Part shown: positions 31,500 through 43,523 of the stretch, piece after piece
Position numbering within the stretch: the first letter of the stretch is position 1
Layout: every line of letters begins with the position of its first letter
Origin: Kingdonia uniflora
Taxonomy: Eukaryota > Streptophyta > Magnoliopsida > Ranunculales > Circaeasteraceae
Reading direction: 5' to 3'
DNA: 64,000 bases
Assembly (NCBI GenBank): GCA_014058105.1
Contig: JACGCM010000698.1
Coordinates: forward strand, 372,001 to 436,000
Position numbers and translations under genes: made by a program
The notes under the pieces: model-generated
Databases searched by the model: none
What the model was told of the DNA's origin: nothing
Seen by the model: only the letters and a program-made list of their open reading frames with translations

Positions 31500-32650
31500 C
31501 TCACTCCAAGTAGTAAAATAGAAAAAGTGTACATTGGCACCAAGACTTTGAAGGGTTATAAACCTTGAGGTTGACAAACTTATAGTCGTAGATTTTATCA
31601 GAGATGTCAAGAATGCTGATTGGATATCTAGCATTGTTACAGTTCCAAAAAAGAACTCTAAGATCAGAATCTGCGTCGACTTCACTGGCCTCAGCAATCA
31701 CACACCGAAGGACATCTTTCCCCTTCCGATCATTTCAGTACTCCTCGATGCCACTGTTGTACATGAGCGCTTATCGATGATGGATGTGGGTTCGGGTTAT
31801 AATTAGGTACCCCTCCTCTCCGAGGAACAACTTTAAACTTCTTATATCACTGAACAAGGCCTTTACTTTTTTAACGTCATGCCCTTCGGCTTCAAAAATA
31901 TGGGTGCCACCTACCAACGCCTGGTTACAACCATGCTCAAAACCTTGTTTGGCAAGTCGGTCAAAGTTTACATCAACGAAATCTTTTCGATACTTCGAAC
32001 ATACAACACGAAACTTAACCTAGACAAATGTGAGTTGGGTGTTTCATCTTGCAAATTTCTTGGCCACCTCATCAGCAAATGAGGTATCGAAATTGACCTT
32101 ACCCATATCCGAGCCCTCATCGACATTCCTTCACCCCAAACCAAAAAAGATGTCCAAAATGTAACTGGTAAAATAGCGCCGCTCAACCATTTCATTTTCA
32201 AATCCTCAGACTACTGTGCTTGGCTTTATTCTCTCTTACGCGACCAAGGCATCCACAGGGCTAAAAAGAAAAACAACCCTGAGATCAATTAGATACCCAA
32301 CTGTGAACAGGCCTTCCTCGAACTTAAAACATACCTTGGTCGACCACCCATCATCAGCACCCCTTTCGAAGGCGAAACATTTTCTTTATACCTCGAAATC
32401 ACTGACACTTCTATCAGCTCAGTCCTTATTCAACTTGAATCCAACATTCATAAACCTGTATATTTTATCAGTAAAACTCTAATACCTGCTGAAACTCGAT
32501 ACACAAAACTTGAGCGTTCTCTCCTAACCCTCGTTTATTCTTCCCGAAAACATAAACCATATTTTCAAGCTCAACCTATCCGTGTTATAACAAGCTATCC
32601 CCTTCGAGAAGGTCTTAGCAAGAAAGAAAAATCCAAATGAGTACAACAGT
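31500..32650 (+). pseudogene. Reverse transcriptase and RNase H of B
   Basis: IVTVPKKNSKIRICVDFTGL, then NVMPFGFKNMGATYQRL, then the palm box reading YINE at 31969-31980 instead of Y-x-D-D, so both catalytic Asp are lost. Then LDKCELGVSSCKFLGHLISK and KKDVQNVTGKIAPLNHFI. RNase H blocks follow: SLYLEITDTSISSVLIQ, PVYFISKTLIPAETRYTKLE and PLREGLSKKEKS. Several stops and frameshifts. Confidence 0.88.
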
Positions 32651-32769
32651 GGTCAATTTATCTGGAGGAACACGATATCACATTTGAGATGTAAATATCT
32701 CATAAAGGCCAAGCAGTCGCTAATTTTTATGCTGACTTCCCGGTCAAAGATGTCGACTGGGAAGAATAC

Positions 32770-33260
32770 GAAAACGAACTACCAAAAGACTAACCCAAAC
32801 CCACAGAACCATGGAACCCCAATACAGGATGGCATCTCTTCACAGATGGATCCGTTGGACCAAACGGTTCGGGAATCGGCATCGTCCTGGACACACCCAC
32901 CAATGATCGAATTGAAAAGGCAGTTAAGTTAAACATCAAATGCTCCATCAATGAGGCTGAGTATGATGCCTTGATCCATGGCCTCGACCTCGCATTCGAT
33001 CTCGGTATCTCTAAACTTGTAGCTTTTACAGATTCCCAACTCGTCCAGAGACAATACTCAGGTGAAAATTAAGCCAACGGTCGCATGGCCGAATGTGTTG
33101 CTCTTGTCCGCCAGCGCATGGACCTTTTCCCTAAAAAATCTTCTATTACCCACTATCCCTAGGGAAAAAAAAGATACGCAAATGCACTCGCTTACATGAC
33201 AGCTATGCTAGGCCAGTCTGAATCCAGAACTCTTCATACCGAAGTACTCAAATGCCCAAA
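32770..33260 (+). pseudogene. Archaeal-type second RNase H (aRNH) of B
   Basis: WHLFTDGSVGPNGSGIGIVL (first Asp kept, about 32847), NEAEYDALIHGLDLAFDLGI (Glu kept, about 32956) and AFTDSQLVQRQYSGE (second Asp kept, about 33030). The final motif is degenerate (YANALAYMTAM where an Asp is usual). This is the best-preserved aRNH in the window and the clearest lineage marker. Confidence 0.9.
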
Positions 33261-33479
33261 TATTGACTAGATGGAAGTCAATTCCATTAACGAGAGTCTC
33301 AATCCAGACAACTGGCCAATACCATTCCTCGATTACTTCAACAATGCTATCCTCCCAGATGGTCCCAAAGCTTAAAGATCATTATTATAAAACTACCGCA
33401 GATTTACCATCCAAAAATGCGAGTTACACCGCAAATCCTCAAATGGAGTCCTCCTTTGATGTATTTCTCAAAACGAAGC

Positions 33480-33650
33480 CTCTTCATTTCTAGATGAACT
33501 CCACAAAGGTACCTGCGGTTCTCATACCGCTGGTCGATCTATGTCTCTTTGAGCCATCACTCAAGGTTTATTCTGACCCAATATGAAGAAACAAGCTGAA
33601 GAGTATGCCAAACACTATGACAAAAATGCCAGCGCCATGCCCGCGACACA
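33480..33650 (+). pseudogene. Integrase stub of B
   Basis: An LHKGTCGSHTAGR-like segment, then NMKKQAEEYAKHYDK, matches the integrase zinc-finger region. Sequence then leaves the integrase pattern; the catalytic core and C-terminus are deleted. Confidence 0.6.
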
Positions 33651-33895
33651 CAAGAAATTTCAGTACAGCAAACACAAGTATACAAGAACATCAACAACTT
33701 TATGACATACAAGAAATTTTGTACAACATATATCAGAGAATTAGGTACCATACAAATCAACAAACCAATTCAAGTCAAGTTCAGCATCCATCAGCATGTC
33801 AAATCAATCACAAGTTCACAGCTCAATATTGTTCAAATATTATAACGCAACAAAAAGATCAGAAAAAACAATTTGGCATGCCCAGTACAACACCT

Positions 33896-35640
33896 CATAA
33901 TACAGTGGCTACACCATCTCCTCCTATAGGTACCTCATCGCCAAAAACTTCAGCGCCCTTTATCGAAAGGTTTAACACAGCAACATCCCCGACTTCCTCT
34001 GTACCAGTCCCAACAGTAGTTGCTCCCACACTTACTCCAGCAATATTTACTTCTACCACCTCTGCCTTAATAGTATCGTTGGCAGCAGGATCATTGGTTC
34101 CGGGTAAGCGTTGCAAATTTCTAGGATCATACCCAAAATATTTTATGAACTCCTTGAGCCTGACATTAGTCTCACATTTATCATCGAACTACCCATGGAA
34201 GGTCTCCTTCTGTTCTGCAATAACTCTATTCTTCTCAGCTAGTTTCACCTTCAAAACTTGCGTATGGTTGCACCGTTGAGCTTCAATTTTCTCCTTGCAT
34301 TAACCTCAGACAGTCCCTTGCTCTCGCCTCAAAATGTTAATCACAAAAAATAGTGACGTCTCGGTCCCTCGAGCGAGCTCCAGGTTTTTAAGTACCTGTT
34401 TCAGCTGTCGGTTTATAACTTTTTGGGCCTTAATGAAAGCCTACGACCAAGCATCCGTCAGCTAAAATATTTGAGCCATTATTATCCCACAAAGTATGAT
34501 GCATCTAAGCAAAGTTTTATAATTTCAAAAGCAAAACATTTACCTGATACATCGTCTTATACATCCTCCTCCCATCTTCATGTGGGTTAGTGGCGCAAAG
34601 TGTTGCCATCGAAGTAGCCATGACACGAGCCTGATCCTCAAGCTTGGCCTTTGTCAGTTCATTGTCTACATCCTCTGCATCATCCTCCCCCAGCGCTCTA
34701 CGCCTCTTCCGTTGAGTTCCCTTCGGCGGCGGTACCTTTGGAGATTCGGGTAAGGCCTTGTCCTTCCCTTTATCTACCAACGTCGACGTCTTTTTCAGCG
34801 CCTGCCTCGAAACATCATGGGCTACTTCGTGCACTGGTCCTGCCTACTTCAGTACCTGCTGCCCCTTCAGAACATAACTTACCTTCCTCGATAATTTTAC
34901 TTTCTTTATTCCTTCGACACCTTTCTTTTTTGATGGCTTCAGCGTAACGGGTATATTTCGAAGCAGGTATTTTATCTTCTTCTGCCTCTTCCACTTAATA
35001 CCTAATTTCCTGAAAATGGAGTTCACCCACTCCTCGTTTGAGTTTATCAACGCATCGATATAATTCCTCATATTTCTCCAGGACCGGTTACTAGGACCTG
35101 CAGAATAAAAAAAAGTACATTTATCAGTCTATTCGATGAATACATCAAAAAATCTTCGACAGACAACTTACTTGGATCATAGATCTTATGCTGTAACTTA
35201 TAAGGATCCTCCTCATCGACATTCTCATAGTTACCCCATACTACAACCATGTCTCTATCCCACCCTCGACCCATCGAGTAAAGATCAAACAACCAGGGCT
35301 TATATGCGTGATACTGGATGTGATAGGTGCCCGCCTTCTAATTCGCTTTATTAGAGTAGAACAAGATAATATTGTACCATTTAATTAAGCATCTCCCCTC
35401 ACCTCGCAGTTTTAAATTCATGCCCTTAATTACCTTCATTATTTCGAAAGAATTCTCATTCATCTGGCACGGAGCCACTTCCCAAAAGATCAGCACCTCC
35501 TTTACCAGCCTTCAGAGGGGGTAGTTGCACTTCTAGCCAGATTAAGCATCTATATTCCAAAATACCCTCCCGAGGTTTTGACTAGAAGGTGTACCCGGAC
35601 CCCGCAGCATATAATATCACCCTTACCTTCGACAACTCAA
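33896..35640 (-). pseudogene. Antisense gene of B with GT-AG introns
   Basis: Reading leftward on the minus strand from about 35640: WLEVQLPPLKAGKGGADLLG, then FDLYSMGRGWDRDMVVVWGN. The 74-bp intron 35098-35171 follows, then EWVNSIFRKLGIKWKRQKKI, a Pro/Lys/Arg-rich stretch (PKVPPPKGTQRKRRR) and EDQARVMATSMATLCATNPH. A donor CAG-GTAAAT lies near 34541. The last block, frameshifted, ends in a Val/Glu/Gly-rich acidic tail (VGTGTEEVGDVAVL) at a stop at 33896. This order of middle basic region, helix and Val-rich tail parallels the A antisense gene. Function unknown. Confidence 0.5.
35098..35171 (-). other. Intron in the B antisense gene
   Basis: On the minus strand the 74-bp segment begins GTAAGT (35171-35166) and ends in a poly-T tract plus ATTCTGCAG. 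Coding-like frames flank both ends. Canonical plant-like intron features. Confidence 0.6.
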
Positions 35641-36779
35641 ATTTTCCCATAAATTAATTTAGTCTCAGCTTCTCTCTAGCCGAGACAGAACCTGGGCCCC
35701 CTTTCCAAATCAGTCGATTACTCAAGATGATCACTTTTCTCCCCCTCTCCCTTTCATCACCAGAAGGCTAAACACTAGCTTCACGTATCTCTCTCCTTTC
35801 TCCACCTCTTCCTCATCCCTCTCCTCGATTACTCAAGTCTTACGGTGTTTACTACTTAAAGCCCCAGCTTTAGGAACCACCATCGTTAATGGGACGTCTC
35901 TTGCAATATCTAATTCTTTTACATTGCTTCTCTCAACCATGACAAGATATACTAGCCCCATTTTCTTCGATCTCCCCATCTATTAGCCTCAGTATCGAAG
36001 ATCGACAGGTACGCATCTTATCATACTGAAGAAGAGGCACGCAATCAGATCGATATATTCGACTATTGCGTGTCAATAACTAATTTTCACCTACCCTCTT
36101 ACACTCAGACTATCATAGTCGAATGTTCAACCATAATCCCTACTACATAATAAATACCCTGAGAATCCCAAAAGACTTGTCCCACATATACATGCTTTCC
36201 CTCAGTACTCGGTTATATCATCCCAACTATAAACCATAGGAGCCTCTACCCTAATATGTACTCCACATACAAAAATAGAAGACGAAGCAACAAGACAGAA
36301 GTAAGCCAACATACCTGTTTGTGTAGAGTATCTTTCCTTCCTTTCAGCAATTCAGCCGATCCCACATCAACTGCCGAGCTCTATGGAATAATGGCGTATG
36401 TTTTCTTTCACTCACTTTCTTGTTTTTCTATAAGTGGGTAACCAGGAACAGTAACTATACTCCTACCACTATATATACCTCCTCTGAATACCAAATAGCC
36501 ACCACGACTTTCAAAACTGCTATCATTACCACTACCCCACTACCCCTACTTTTCGGCTGAGATGTGTTTTGTCGAATTTACCCTCCATTACCCACGTACG
36601 CGTCTCATGCGCCCATTTACACAATTTTATATTCATAAACTAACTCGAACCTTCGGAACCCCACACAAAGCTGTCAAATCATACCCTTACATCAAAACAA
36701 TCTTTTTTCATAATCCAAGGAAACATCATGATGCCTGCAGGGCAGTTTACCCTAGGCTCCGTACGTTCTTCAGTAGCTG
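35641..36779. other. B sequence between antisense coding blocks
   Basis: No convincing reading frame on either strand. Includes CT-rich stretches near 35740-35830. Possibly intron or decayed exon of the antisense genes. Confidence 0.35.
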
Positions 36780-37064
36780 TGAAATTCCACTGCATCATTC
36801 ACCAGAAGTATGCATAGGATTGCCCGTTGATCGGCTCCCCAAGATCCACCTCCACCAAGTCCGGCATGTTCCAGTCGAGCTCCTTGTCACCAAAGAACTT
36901 TTCAGCTTCAGTTCAGCCATTTTCTTCCCTATGCGACGGTCTCAGGAAAAACCCGTCCTTCTTTGATAATGTGTATTGGGAGTGGTATCCATTTTGTTTT
37001 CACAGAATACAAAGGAAGAGAGTGAAGATGAAGAGTATACAGTGTTACTCCCCACATTAGCCAT
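36780..37064 (-). pseudogene. LTR-proximal antisense ORF of B
   Basis: An ATG at 37064 begins MANVGSNTVYSSS, then TTPNTHYQRRTGF and, after a frame change, EAEKFFGDKELDWNMPDLVE. It aligns with the B2 ORF at 1-220 residue by residue in the first half, with frameshifts between. It lies about 185 bp from the 3' LTR. Same position and TRYQ/FFG-type motif as the C ORF. Confidence 0.5.
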
Positions 37065-37232
37065 ATTTATATCTTTATTAACATCATTTATTACTCCGTA
37101 GTTACCACAATATCATAATTACCCTCCATTAATACCCTCCTCAGAAATCAAATTTACATCAGTCTGCAGTTCAAATTCTAAACACTAACAAATTTTCTCA
37201 GCAAAAGCCTCTATACCTATTTTCGAGACCCT

Positions 37233-37249
37233 TACAAAAAGGGGGCGAA
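37233..37249 (+). other. Polypurine tract of B
   Basis: AAAAAGGGGGCGAA directly before the LTR. Confidence 0.75.
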
Positions 37250-38003
37250 TGTAGTAGCCTACTCGCAGCATTCAAGCTCCAGTCGAACAATCGAAGGCTA
37301 CACCGAAGCCTACACGAATACCTTAAAGCCCATTCAGTCTAAAAACAAGCCTTTCTAGACTATACGAAGACGAAGCCTCAACTATGAGCAAGCCTCAAAG
37401 ACGAAGATAGATCCGTCAACACACAAGCCCCAAAACAGTATCTGAAATACTTCGAACATAGTTGTACATGGTCGAAGGATGACATATCAGATAAGCCAGC
37501 TCACCAGACAAGAACAGTGGCATTGGTAGTCCTGAGAACTACAGTAACAAAACCAACAACGACTACAGTGTTAGAGCACAGTGCCAGACCTGACATTTAC
37601 GGCGACAGCACTAACTCCGGGATACCCGCTTGATACCCAAAGGATATCTGGAGGACACACCTGTAATTTAACTTTCCTTGGTGGTTCATCCCTTCCTATG
37701 TTCTATAAATAGGTGGGGGGGAACTTATGAGAGGTTATGAAATCTCTTCCCAAAACCCTTACAGTTTACCTTCGATCACTCTGTAAATTACCCACTACTC
37801 GAACCTTTGACTACTTTACTGTAATATCAAATCTCTTTAAATTCCTTGTCGGAGGTCGTAGAGTGTCCCATTCAACACCTCCACGCAAGTATATTATCAA
37901 TAGGTTATTTATATTATTGATTATATGCTTAAACCCTTTGATTGAAGATAAATCCCGTAGTGTAAGGGCCAACTTCCCCTCCTTGCGATGTTAGGCCCCT
38001 ACA
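37250..38003 (+). repeat. 3' LTR of B (754 bp)
   Basis: TGTAGTAGCC at the left and GGCCCCTACA at the right; inverted TGTAG/CTACA termini. Homologous to 406-1119 (B2) and, for the first 410 bp, to 29003-29412. Confidence 0.9.
37704..37710 (+). promoter_or_regulatory. LTR TATA box (B)
   Basis: TATAAAT followed by AGGTGGGGGG; equivalent to 819-825 in B2. Confidence 0.6.
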
Positions 38004-38008
38004 AACCA
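38004..38008 (+). repeat. Right target-site duplication of B (AACCA)
   Basis: AACCA directly after the CCCCTACA terminus, identical to 28998-29002. Confidence 0.85.
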
Positions 38009-39345
38009 CGTAGAGTAAAATAGAGCAGGAAAAACTTCCAAGCAATGAAGAAGAACAATATTAGGTTAAATTCCCTTGTGATTTAGAAAAGGATGAATTC
38101 AAGCGTAATCAAAGAATGTTTTCTCCGTGGGGTGAATGGATACTATATTACAAAATAGATTTAGAAGATAATCATTTTAAGGTCGACGATCCTATGTGAA
38201 AAGAAGATCTTGAAGAAGCAGCTAGCATGTCCAATAAAATTCTCTCTCAATCACCTCCAAATTCAGTGCTCAATATTTACCCACCAATTTCACCATCCTT
38301 CCATTCATATGTCATCCCAATAATTATTTTTGAGGAAACTATGTCCGAGACTAAATATTTTTCCCTTTCCTTTAATAATTTTTCTGACGATGATAATGAC
38401 GAGATAAAATATGAATATATGGAATCACCGTCTTATTATGTGATAACATGCGAGGAATTAGTAGATGATGATATTTGTACCAAAGTCAAAAAATTAGAAA
38501 TTGCCAAACCTATTGCAGATGTTATCAACTTGTCATTTCCTTCTTAGTCTCCTTATGAGTCATCTCAGCCTTGCCTTGAGCCGCGTTCACCAGATACAAA
38601 TTGCAATGTTGAAAGCTAGTAGGTGGACGACCTTTCTTTATGGGTTATATCACTATTATAGGGGGCTAATTCTGTTTTGGTCACTCCTTCACCAACCCTC
38701 CCTATACCTTTGCCTAAATCTTCATTTCACAAGCCACTTTGGGGTGCAATAATTGTTAATAAATTTGAGGATTTGTTGCGTGATAACTCTAGTTGTAACT
38801 AATCTATTCATCAATGCTTGAATTATTTCAAGTATTGGGATGACCCCGTAATTCTTAAAATAGTACAAGCTATATCACCTGTAACTTAGTCATACAAACT
38901 TGAGCCCGACCAATAACCACCCGATCGACGTCACTTTAATGGTTCAAGTCGCTTTTGGAAAATGATGAATAATAAGATACATTTTTGGTGTATGGGTTTA
39001 TACCTTGTAAAATATCTCAAAGTAAGATTCCCCATAAATTAAATAAGGAAAATCTTTATCTTCAGGGATTAGACTCTAAGTTATTTTTATGTATCATGAT
39101 TGCAGTAGTACAATTAGGTACAAATAAGGAGAACTAATATTTTTTTATTATCTTGTTATTCACGGATAAAGACAATTTTGTTGTTCCTTGGTTATTTAAG
39201 AAGAAGTTGTAACCTGGATAGTTCATCAATTATTGTACTTTGTACCCCTTTAGACCTATATGATGATATTCAATTTTGGGGGTACATTTGTATAGCTGAA
39301 GACGGTAAAACTTAGCGTTTCCTGGGAGGTAACCCAAGGCACATC
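38009..39345 (+). other. Remnant with ORF 38227-38547; possible Athila-like 3' region
   Basis: An acidic ORF of 106 codons (38227-38547; MSETKYFSLSFNNFSDDDND, YEYMESPSYYVITCEELVDD) has no family I recognise. Near 39265-39345 a GGGGGTACA tract is followed by CTTAGCGTTTCCTGGGAGGTAACCCAAGG. That resembles the conserved non-coding block after pol in Athila-type elements. If so, this is the right part of the sequence interrupted by B. Confidence in the family is low. Confidence 0.35.
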
Positions 39346-39364
39346 ATTTAAAGGTTATACATAA

Positions 39365-41440
39365 TCTCATACAATAGACATACCAGCTTGAGCCGAATAC
39401 CTTTTCGCCTTTACACTATGACGATTACATGCTTCTTGAGCTAAAAACATAACTCGAGCTGGGTCCGGAACTACACCTCTCTCCTTCAACAACTCTATAT
39501 AAGCTTCTTTCAGCCCTCGTTTGCTATCTACTTCGACCTCAAAATTTAATGTTAGAGCAACTAACATGCACTGACATCTCGCCTTATCACTAGGTTCGTT
39601 AAAAACAAGTCAATCTTTTGGTTTTCGAACTAATAATCCCCTTTCCTCATCTTTTCCTACCACCTCGTCTCGTTCTATTTTTATCTTAGCATATATATAC
39701 TGTTGATCATATAACTCTTTAAAAGTTTTCACAGAGTACAAGATAAATTGCTTTCACTCATATTCAATTTTATTAAGTACCTGTTGAATATGAGCCACGA
39801 AGTACCTCGCTCTACCCTGCAACCTCTCCAATTCAGAGTTTGATATCCCCACTTTCTCTATCTCTTTTACAGATTACAGATATCTTGTTATAATATAAAA
39901 ATTCACGAAAAAAATATTTTGAACATTATTCCAAATAATAACAGTATACGATTATACAGAGAACTATCATCTTCAATTCAAATGAGCTACAAAACATAAG
40001 ACAGGATACCACAAAGCGGTTAAAAGTTTTTGTTAATGTCTACCTCAGAGAGAGATTTCAACGTCTGCTCCAGTGGTGGAACTGCTTCCGTACATTCTAC
40101 TAGAGTGTTCAATATTGGCTCAATAGATTGGACTGGCTCTGTACGGCCTGAAGGAAGGCCTGACTCTTTCTCAGGCAATACAGCCGCATTATCAGCTAGT
40201 AGTTCCTCTTCGAACTCCAAAGGGAGCGCCACCTCCTTATATCTGCCACTACGGGCCAGTGACACATCTTCCTCACTTAAACTAAGGTAATAATAGGATT
40301 AGTTATAATGGTTTCTTTCCACTATGGCTGCTGCAACCGAATCTGTCATAAGCTTGTCATGCTTAGACAGAACACCGAGCTTATATGCAGCCGCTGCGGC
40401 CTCTTCAGCTCTCCTCTCCTTCTCTAACAGGAGTTCATCTTTGAGCTTTTTTAAGTGAGCTGACTGAGCCTCGAACATCACCATCAAAGTGCCAAACTCA
40501 TGGCTCTTCTTGTCCAAGCATTGTCATGCGCCCTTCAGCAATGTTGAGAGCTGCTAGTACAAACAACAAAAAGGTAGCAGTTAAACAGTTTTTCTTAGTT
40601 TTTTAGCAGATTTTCATAATCAATTAAGCTTGGCCGTAACATGAGGGACAGTTCGGTAACTGCCATCCTCTCCATGCAGTTTTCTCTTCAGAGAGCTCTT
40701 CTCAACCTCCTCGAGAGTGGATATGCTCACTTTAAGTTTTTCCTCCACACCGCCAGACACAGCCTTTGCGGTTTATTGCCCCTTAGCCACAACCTCTATA
40801 ACAGAGGTACTCTGCTACACTGGCTTCGGACCTTCTGGGAAGTCTATATGATACTTGTTTTCAATCCTTAATCTCTACAATCTCTATGACACCTGATAAA
40901 GCATAGGTAAAACTCGTTTTTATCTGTTTAAACATCTACAATACATAACCAACAGTTCATTTATACATGTTTTTCTTACGAAAGGTCCGATGAATCTTCC
41001 TCTACCGTCAGAGGTCGTGAAGCCATAAAGTCTGGTACTTGAGCCACTATAACCTTTCATCCTCACTTAACTTTTTCAATAGTAATGGGGCCTTTACCGA
41101 TTCCCTTAGAGTTCAGGCAATCACTTTGATCTACTTCAGCTTTGCAGATACAACCTTTGAATATCAAGCAATCATGCAAGGTATCCATTTTAAACTCAAA
41201 CCTCTTCACTTCTTCCACAAAAAAGGCAATTATTACCATTATGTCCCTCGAGTGCCCCTCTTCCAGAGAAATCATATATCGGTTCGGAATGGCCAAGTCT
41301 GCAAAACTCTCCTCTAGTTTCTTATAATTTTTATCCAAATATGCGTAGTAGGCCTTTGCTCGATCCAAACGTCCCCCTAAGCCTAATACGACACTAGTCA
41401 ACTCAGCCACGAATCCCATTGACTTCTCTTGATCAACTTT
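39365..41440 (-). pseudogene. Antisense coiled-coil coding region of C copy 2, C-terminal part
   Basis: Minus-strand blocks, from right to left. 41419-41063 holds YYAYLDKNYKKLEESFADLA and FFVEEVKRFEFKM. 40960-40640 has EEKLKVSISTLEEVEKSSLK. 40517-40299 is an Ala/Glu/Lys coiled coil (LKKLKDELLLEKERRAEEAA). 40265-40020 is acidic (LEFEEELLADNAAVLPEKES) and ends at a stop. 39950-39365 is a further block ending GVVPDPARVMFLAQEACNRH. Two stop-terminated tails suggest either two genes or one gene with alternative ends. This portion is missing from copy 1. Function unknown; the style matches antisense genes of other Tat elements. Confidence 0.5.
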
Positions 41441-41962
41441 TTTTTTTCTTTTTTAACTCCTCGGCATCACTGCATAATGCCACCAATTCCACCTCATGTA
41501 CATTACGTCCCTTGGCACCAACATTCTTCAACATTTAATCATTTTTCTTGACAGCTTCTTCCAATTCATTTATTTATTAGGGAAACATCTAACCTATCAC
41601 CACTCTCTCTAGCTCGGTTATTAGCCTTCCTTAGAGCAGCTCAAACGCAAACCAAATATGCCTCCAATTCTATGATTCGAGCCTGAGAAAAAACCAAATC
41701 ACCCGTTGTGGTAGTCATTTCGACGTCACTCTTTCACTTCTTCGGTCTCTCTGTAGCCTCCCACTTCATGCTGCATGAATTAGACAAGTTCGCCTTCAGC
41801 TTTGCCACTCGTGAATTAAGATTATCACATTTACACTAAGTACTCCGAAGGCGAACATCTTTTACATTTACAATCATACTCAGTGTCTCCACATCAGTTT
41901 TGGCACTCACCAAGTCAGCTCGTGCATTAACTTGTTCGACATCCTTCCTATCCAATGCCCCA

Positions 41963-41980
41963 CCCCCCCCCCCCCCCCCC
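41963..41980 (+). repeat. Poly-C run
   Basis: 18 consecutive C where copy 1 has only short C runs (near 7780). It falls inside the antisense coding block, where it encodes poly-Gly. Confidence 0.9.
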
Positions 41981-42430
41981 AAACTGGCAAGATTGTGCTT
42001 CAGCTCTTTAGCTTCCACCTCAAACACCACCCTGATACGATATTGCACGAAATCCGCATCCTTACCTTTTACCCCCAATAATTTTATCATACTCATTAAC
42101 TTCAATATTTCATTCTGAGTGTTCACTAGCTTACCCTGTATTATTTCCTTTTCGCATCCTAACTTTTGATCTGCCAGGTCAGGTCGTTCATAGTCTCATC
42201 TAACATAACAAGCCTGATCTCCAGTTTGACATATTGATCTGCGCTCTCTTCATTTGCCTGTTTAACCTTATAAAATTTGTGCTTAAACTCATAATTGCAT
42301 TGAAGAGCATGTTCTTCACTCGATCATGCAGATTCTAACTTGGCCTTCACAACTAGTTCGATTTAGTGGTACATCATTGAGATGTTCAATATACTACAGT
42401 TTACTACATTACTCACATATCTAACAAACA

Positions 42431-42431
42431 A

Positions 42432-42480
<49 letters not shown>
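42431..42480 (+). repeat. TA microsatellite
   Basis: About 50 bp of AT dinucleotides with one interruption; copy 1 has only about 12 bp at 8240-8252. Copy-specific expansion. Confidence 0.9.
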
Positions 42481-42481
<1 letters not shown>

Positions 42482-43457
42482 CAAGCCAACACAACAAGAT
42501 GATGCTTATCCCTCAAGCTAGGAAGTTTTCTCGCTCTAGTGGCAATACAATCTACATCATAGAATCATATGAACCGTTGATTCTCTCATATTTTAAGGTA
42601 CACATTTTTTTAATACTCTCATAATTTCCCTCACATTCTCAAATAGAGTTGCTTATATAATTTTTGGGTTACTATCATTATCTTTTTCTACTCTAAAAAA
42701 TCTAAAAGATTTCGATCTTAGAGTTATTCCTATTTGTCCTCGTATATTACTTTTCTTTATTCTCTTATGCCAACCCTCAATGAGTTGCGTATCGAGCACG
42801 TCTAAAATTTTAAGCTTTTTCTAACCTGGATTTCTAAACGAGAACTCAACAGAGCTGCTAAAGAGTGTTGGTCCTTAGCGAGCTCTTTCTCTAAATCCTC
42901 AATTCTAAGGTGCAAACCTTTAAGTTCCAACAATTCATTTACAATATATCATAGTCTACTCCACCATTATACTTCAAATGTATACCATAAAATAAAATCC
43001 TCAACTCTCAAAAAAATATAGTGATTCAATTTTAACTCTACCTTCACATCCTCCCCTCCTTGGTTCTTTAACTAAGTCCTGGCAGAGACCAAATCCAAGC
43101 CTTTAGCAGTCTCCTGAGGATTGATGCATTCAGCATCCGAGAAACCCTCTGCATCGGGCTCATCAACCTCCACAAATCACCCCTCCATTATTATATTAAC
43201 GTCGAATTTAGAGTATCCAACTTCATGGAGATTTTGACCGAGATTATTACGAAAAGCAATAACTTCCTCCACACTCCTTTTCGTCTCTTCCGCGAGCTCG
43301 TCCATAATTACCTTGAAAGACTCCTTCAGGTCTTTATCGCCGAGCTCAAACATGCCCTCTTCCTCGGTAAATCTTCCTCGAGCTAAGCAATTATCTTCTC
43401 GGGCTCCATCTTCCTATTCTCAAACCTGATGCAGATTCCTTTCAGCATAAGTTAAAC

Positions 43458-43523
43458 CTACAGAATAAAATGAACAATTCAGTTCAGAGAATTCATGAAA
43501 AAAAATCATAGTGTTACACTTAC
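43458..43523 (-). other. Intron in the C antisense gene (copy 2)
   Basis: 66-bp minus-strand segment from GTAAGT (43523-43518) to ATTCTGTAG. Same position as 9216-9283. Confidence 0.6.

Larger units (their letters stand above)
29003..38003 (+). mobile_element. Element B: Tat-lineage Ty3/gypsy LTR retrotransposon, 9.0 kb
   Basis: A partial 5' LTR, gag, protease, RT-RNase H, archaeal-type RNase H, a stub of integrase, minus-strand antisense genes, purine tract and full 3' LTR lie between AACCA duplications. The 5' LTR lost its right part together with the PBS, and the integrase core is deleted after about 33650. The aRNH puts it in the Tat lineage, in a different family from A (only distant protein similarity, different LTR). 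Confidence 0.88.

Noticed and set aside
33605..34279. 224-codon plus-strand ORF in element B
   Set aside because: Low-complexity Thr/Ser/Pro composition, antisense to the Val/Glu-rich tail of the minus-strand gene; no domain.
42382..42624. Plus-strand ORF with a poly-Ile/Tyr stretch
   Set aside because: It translates the TA microsatellite.
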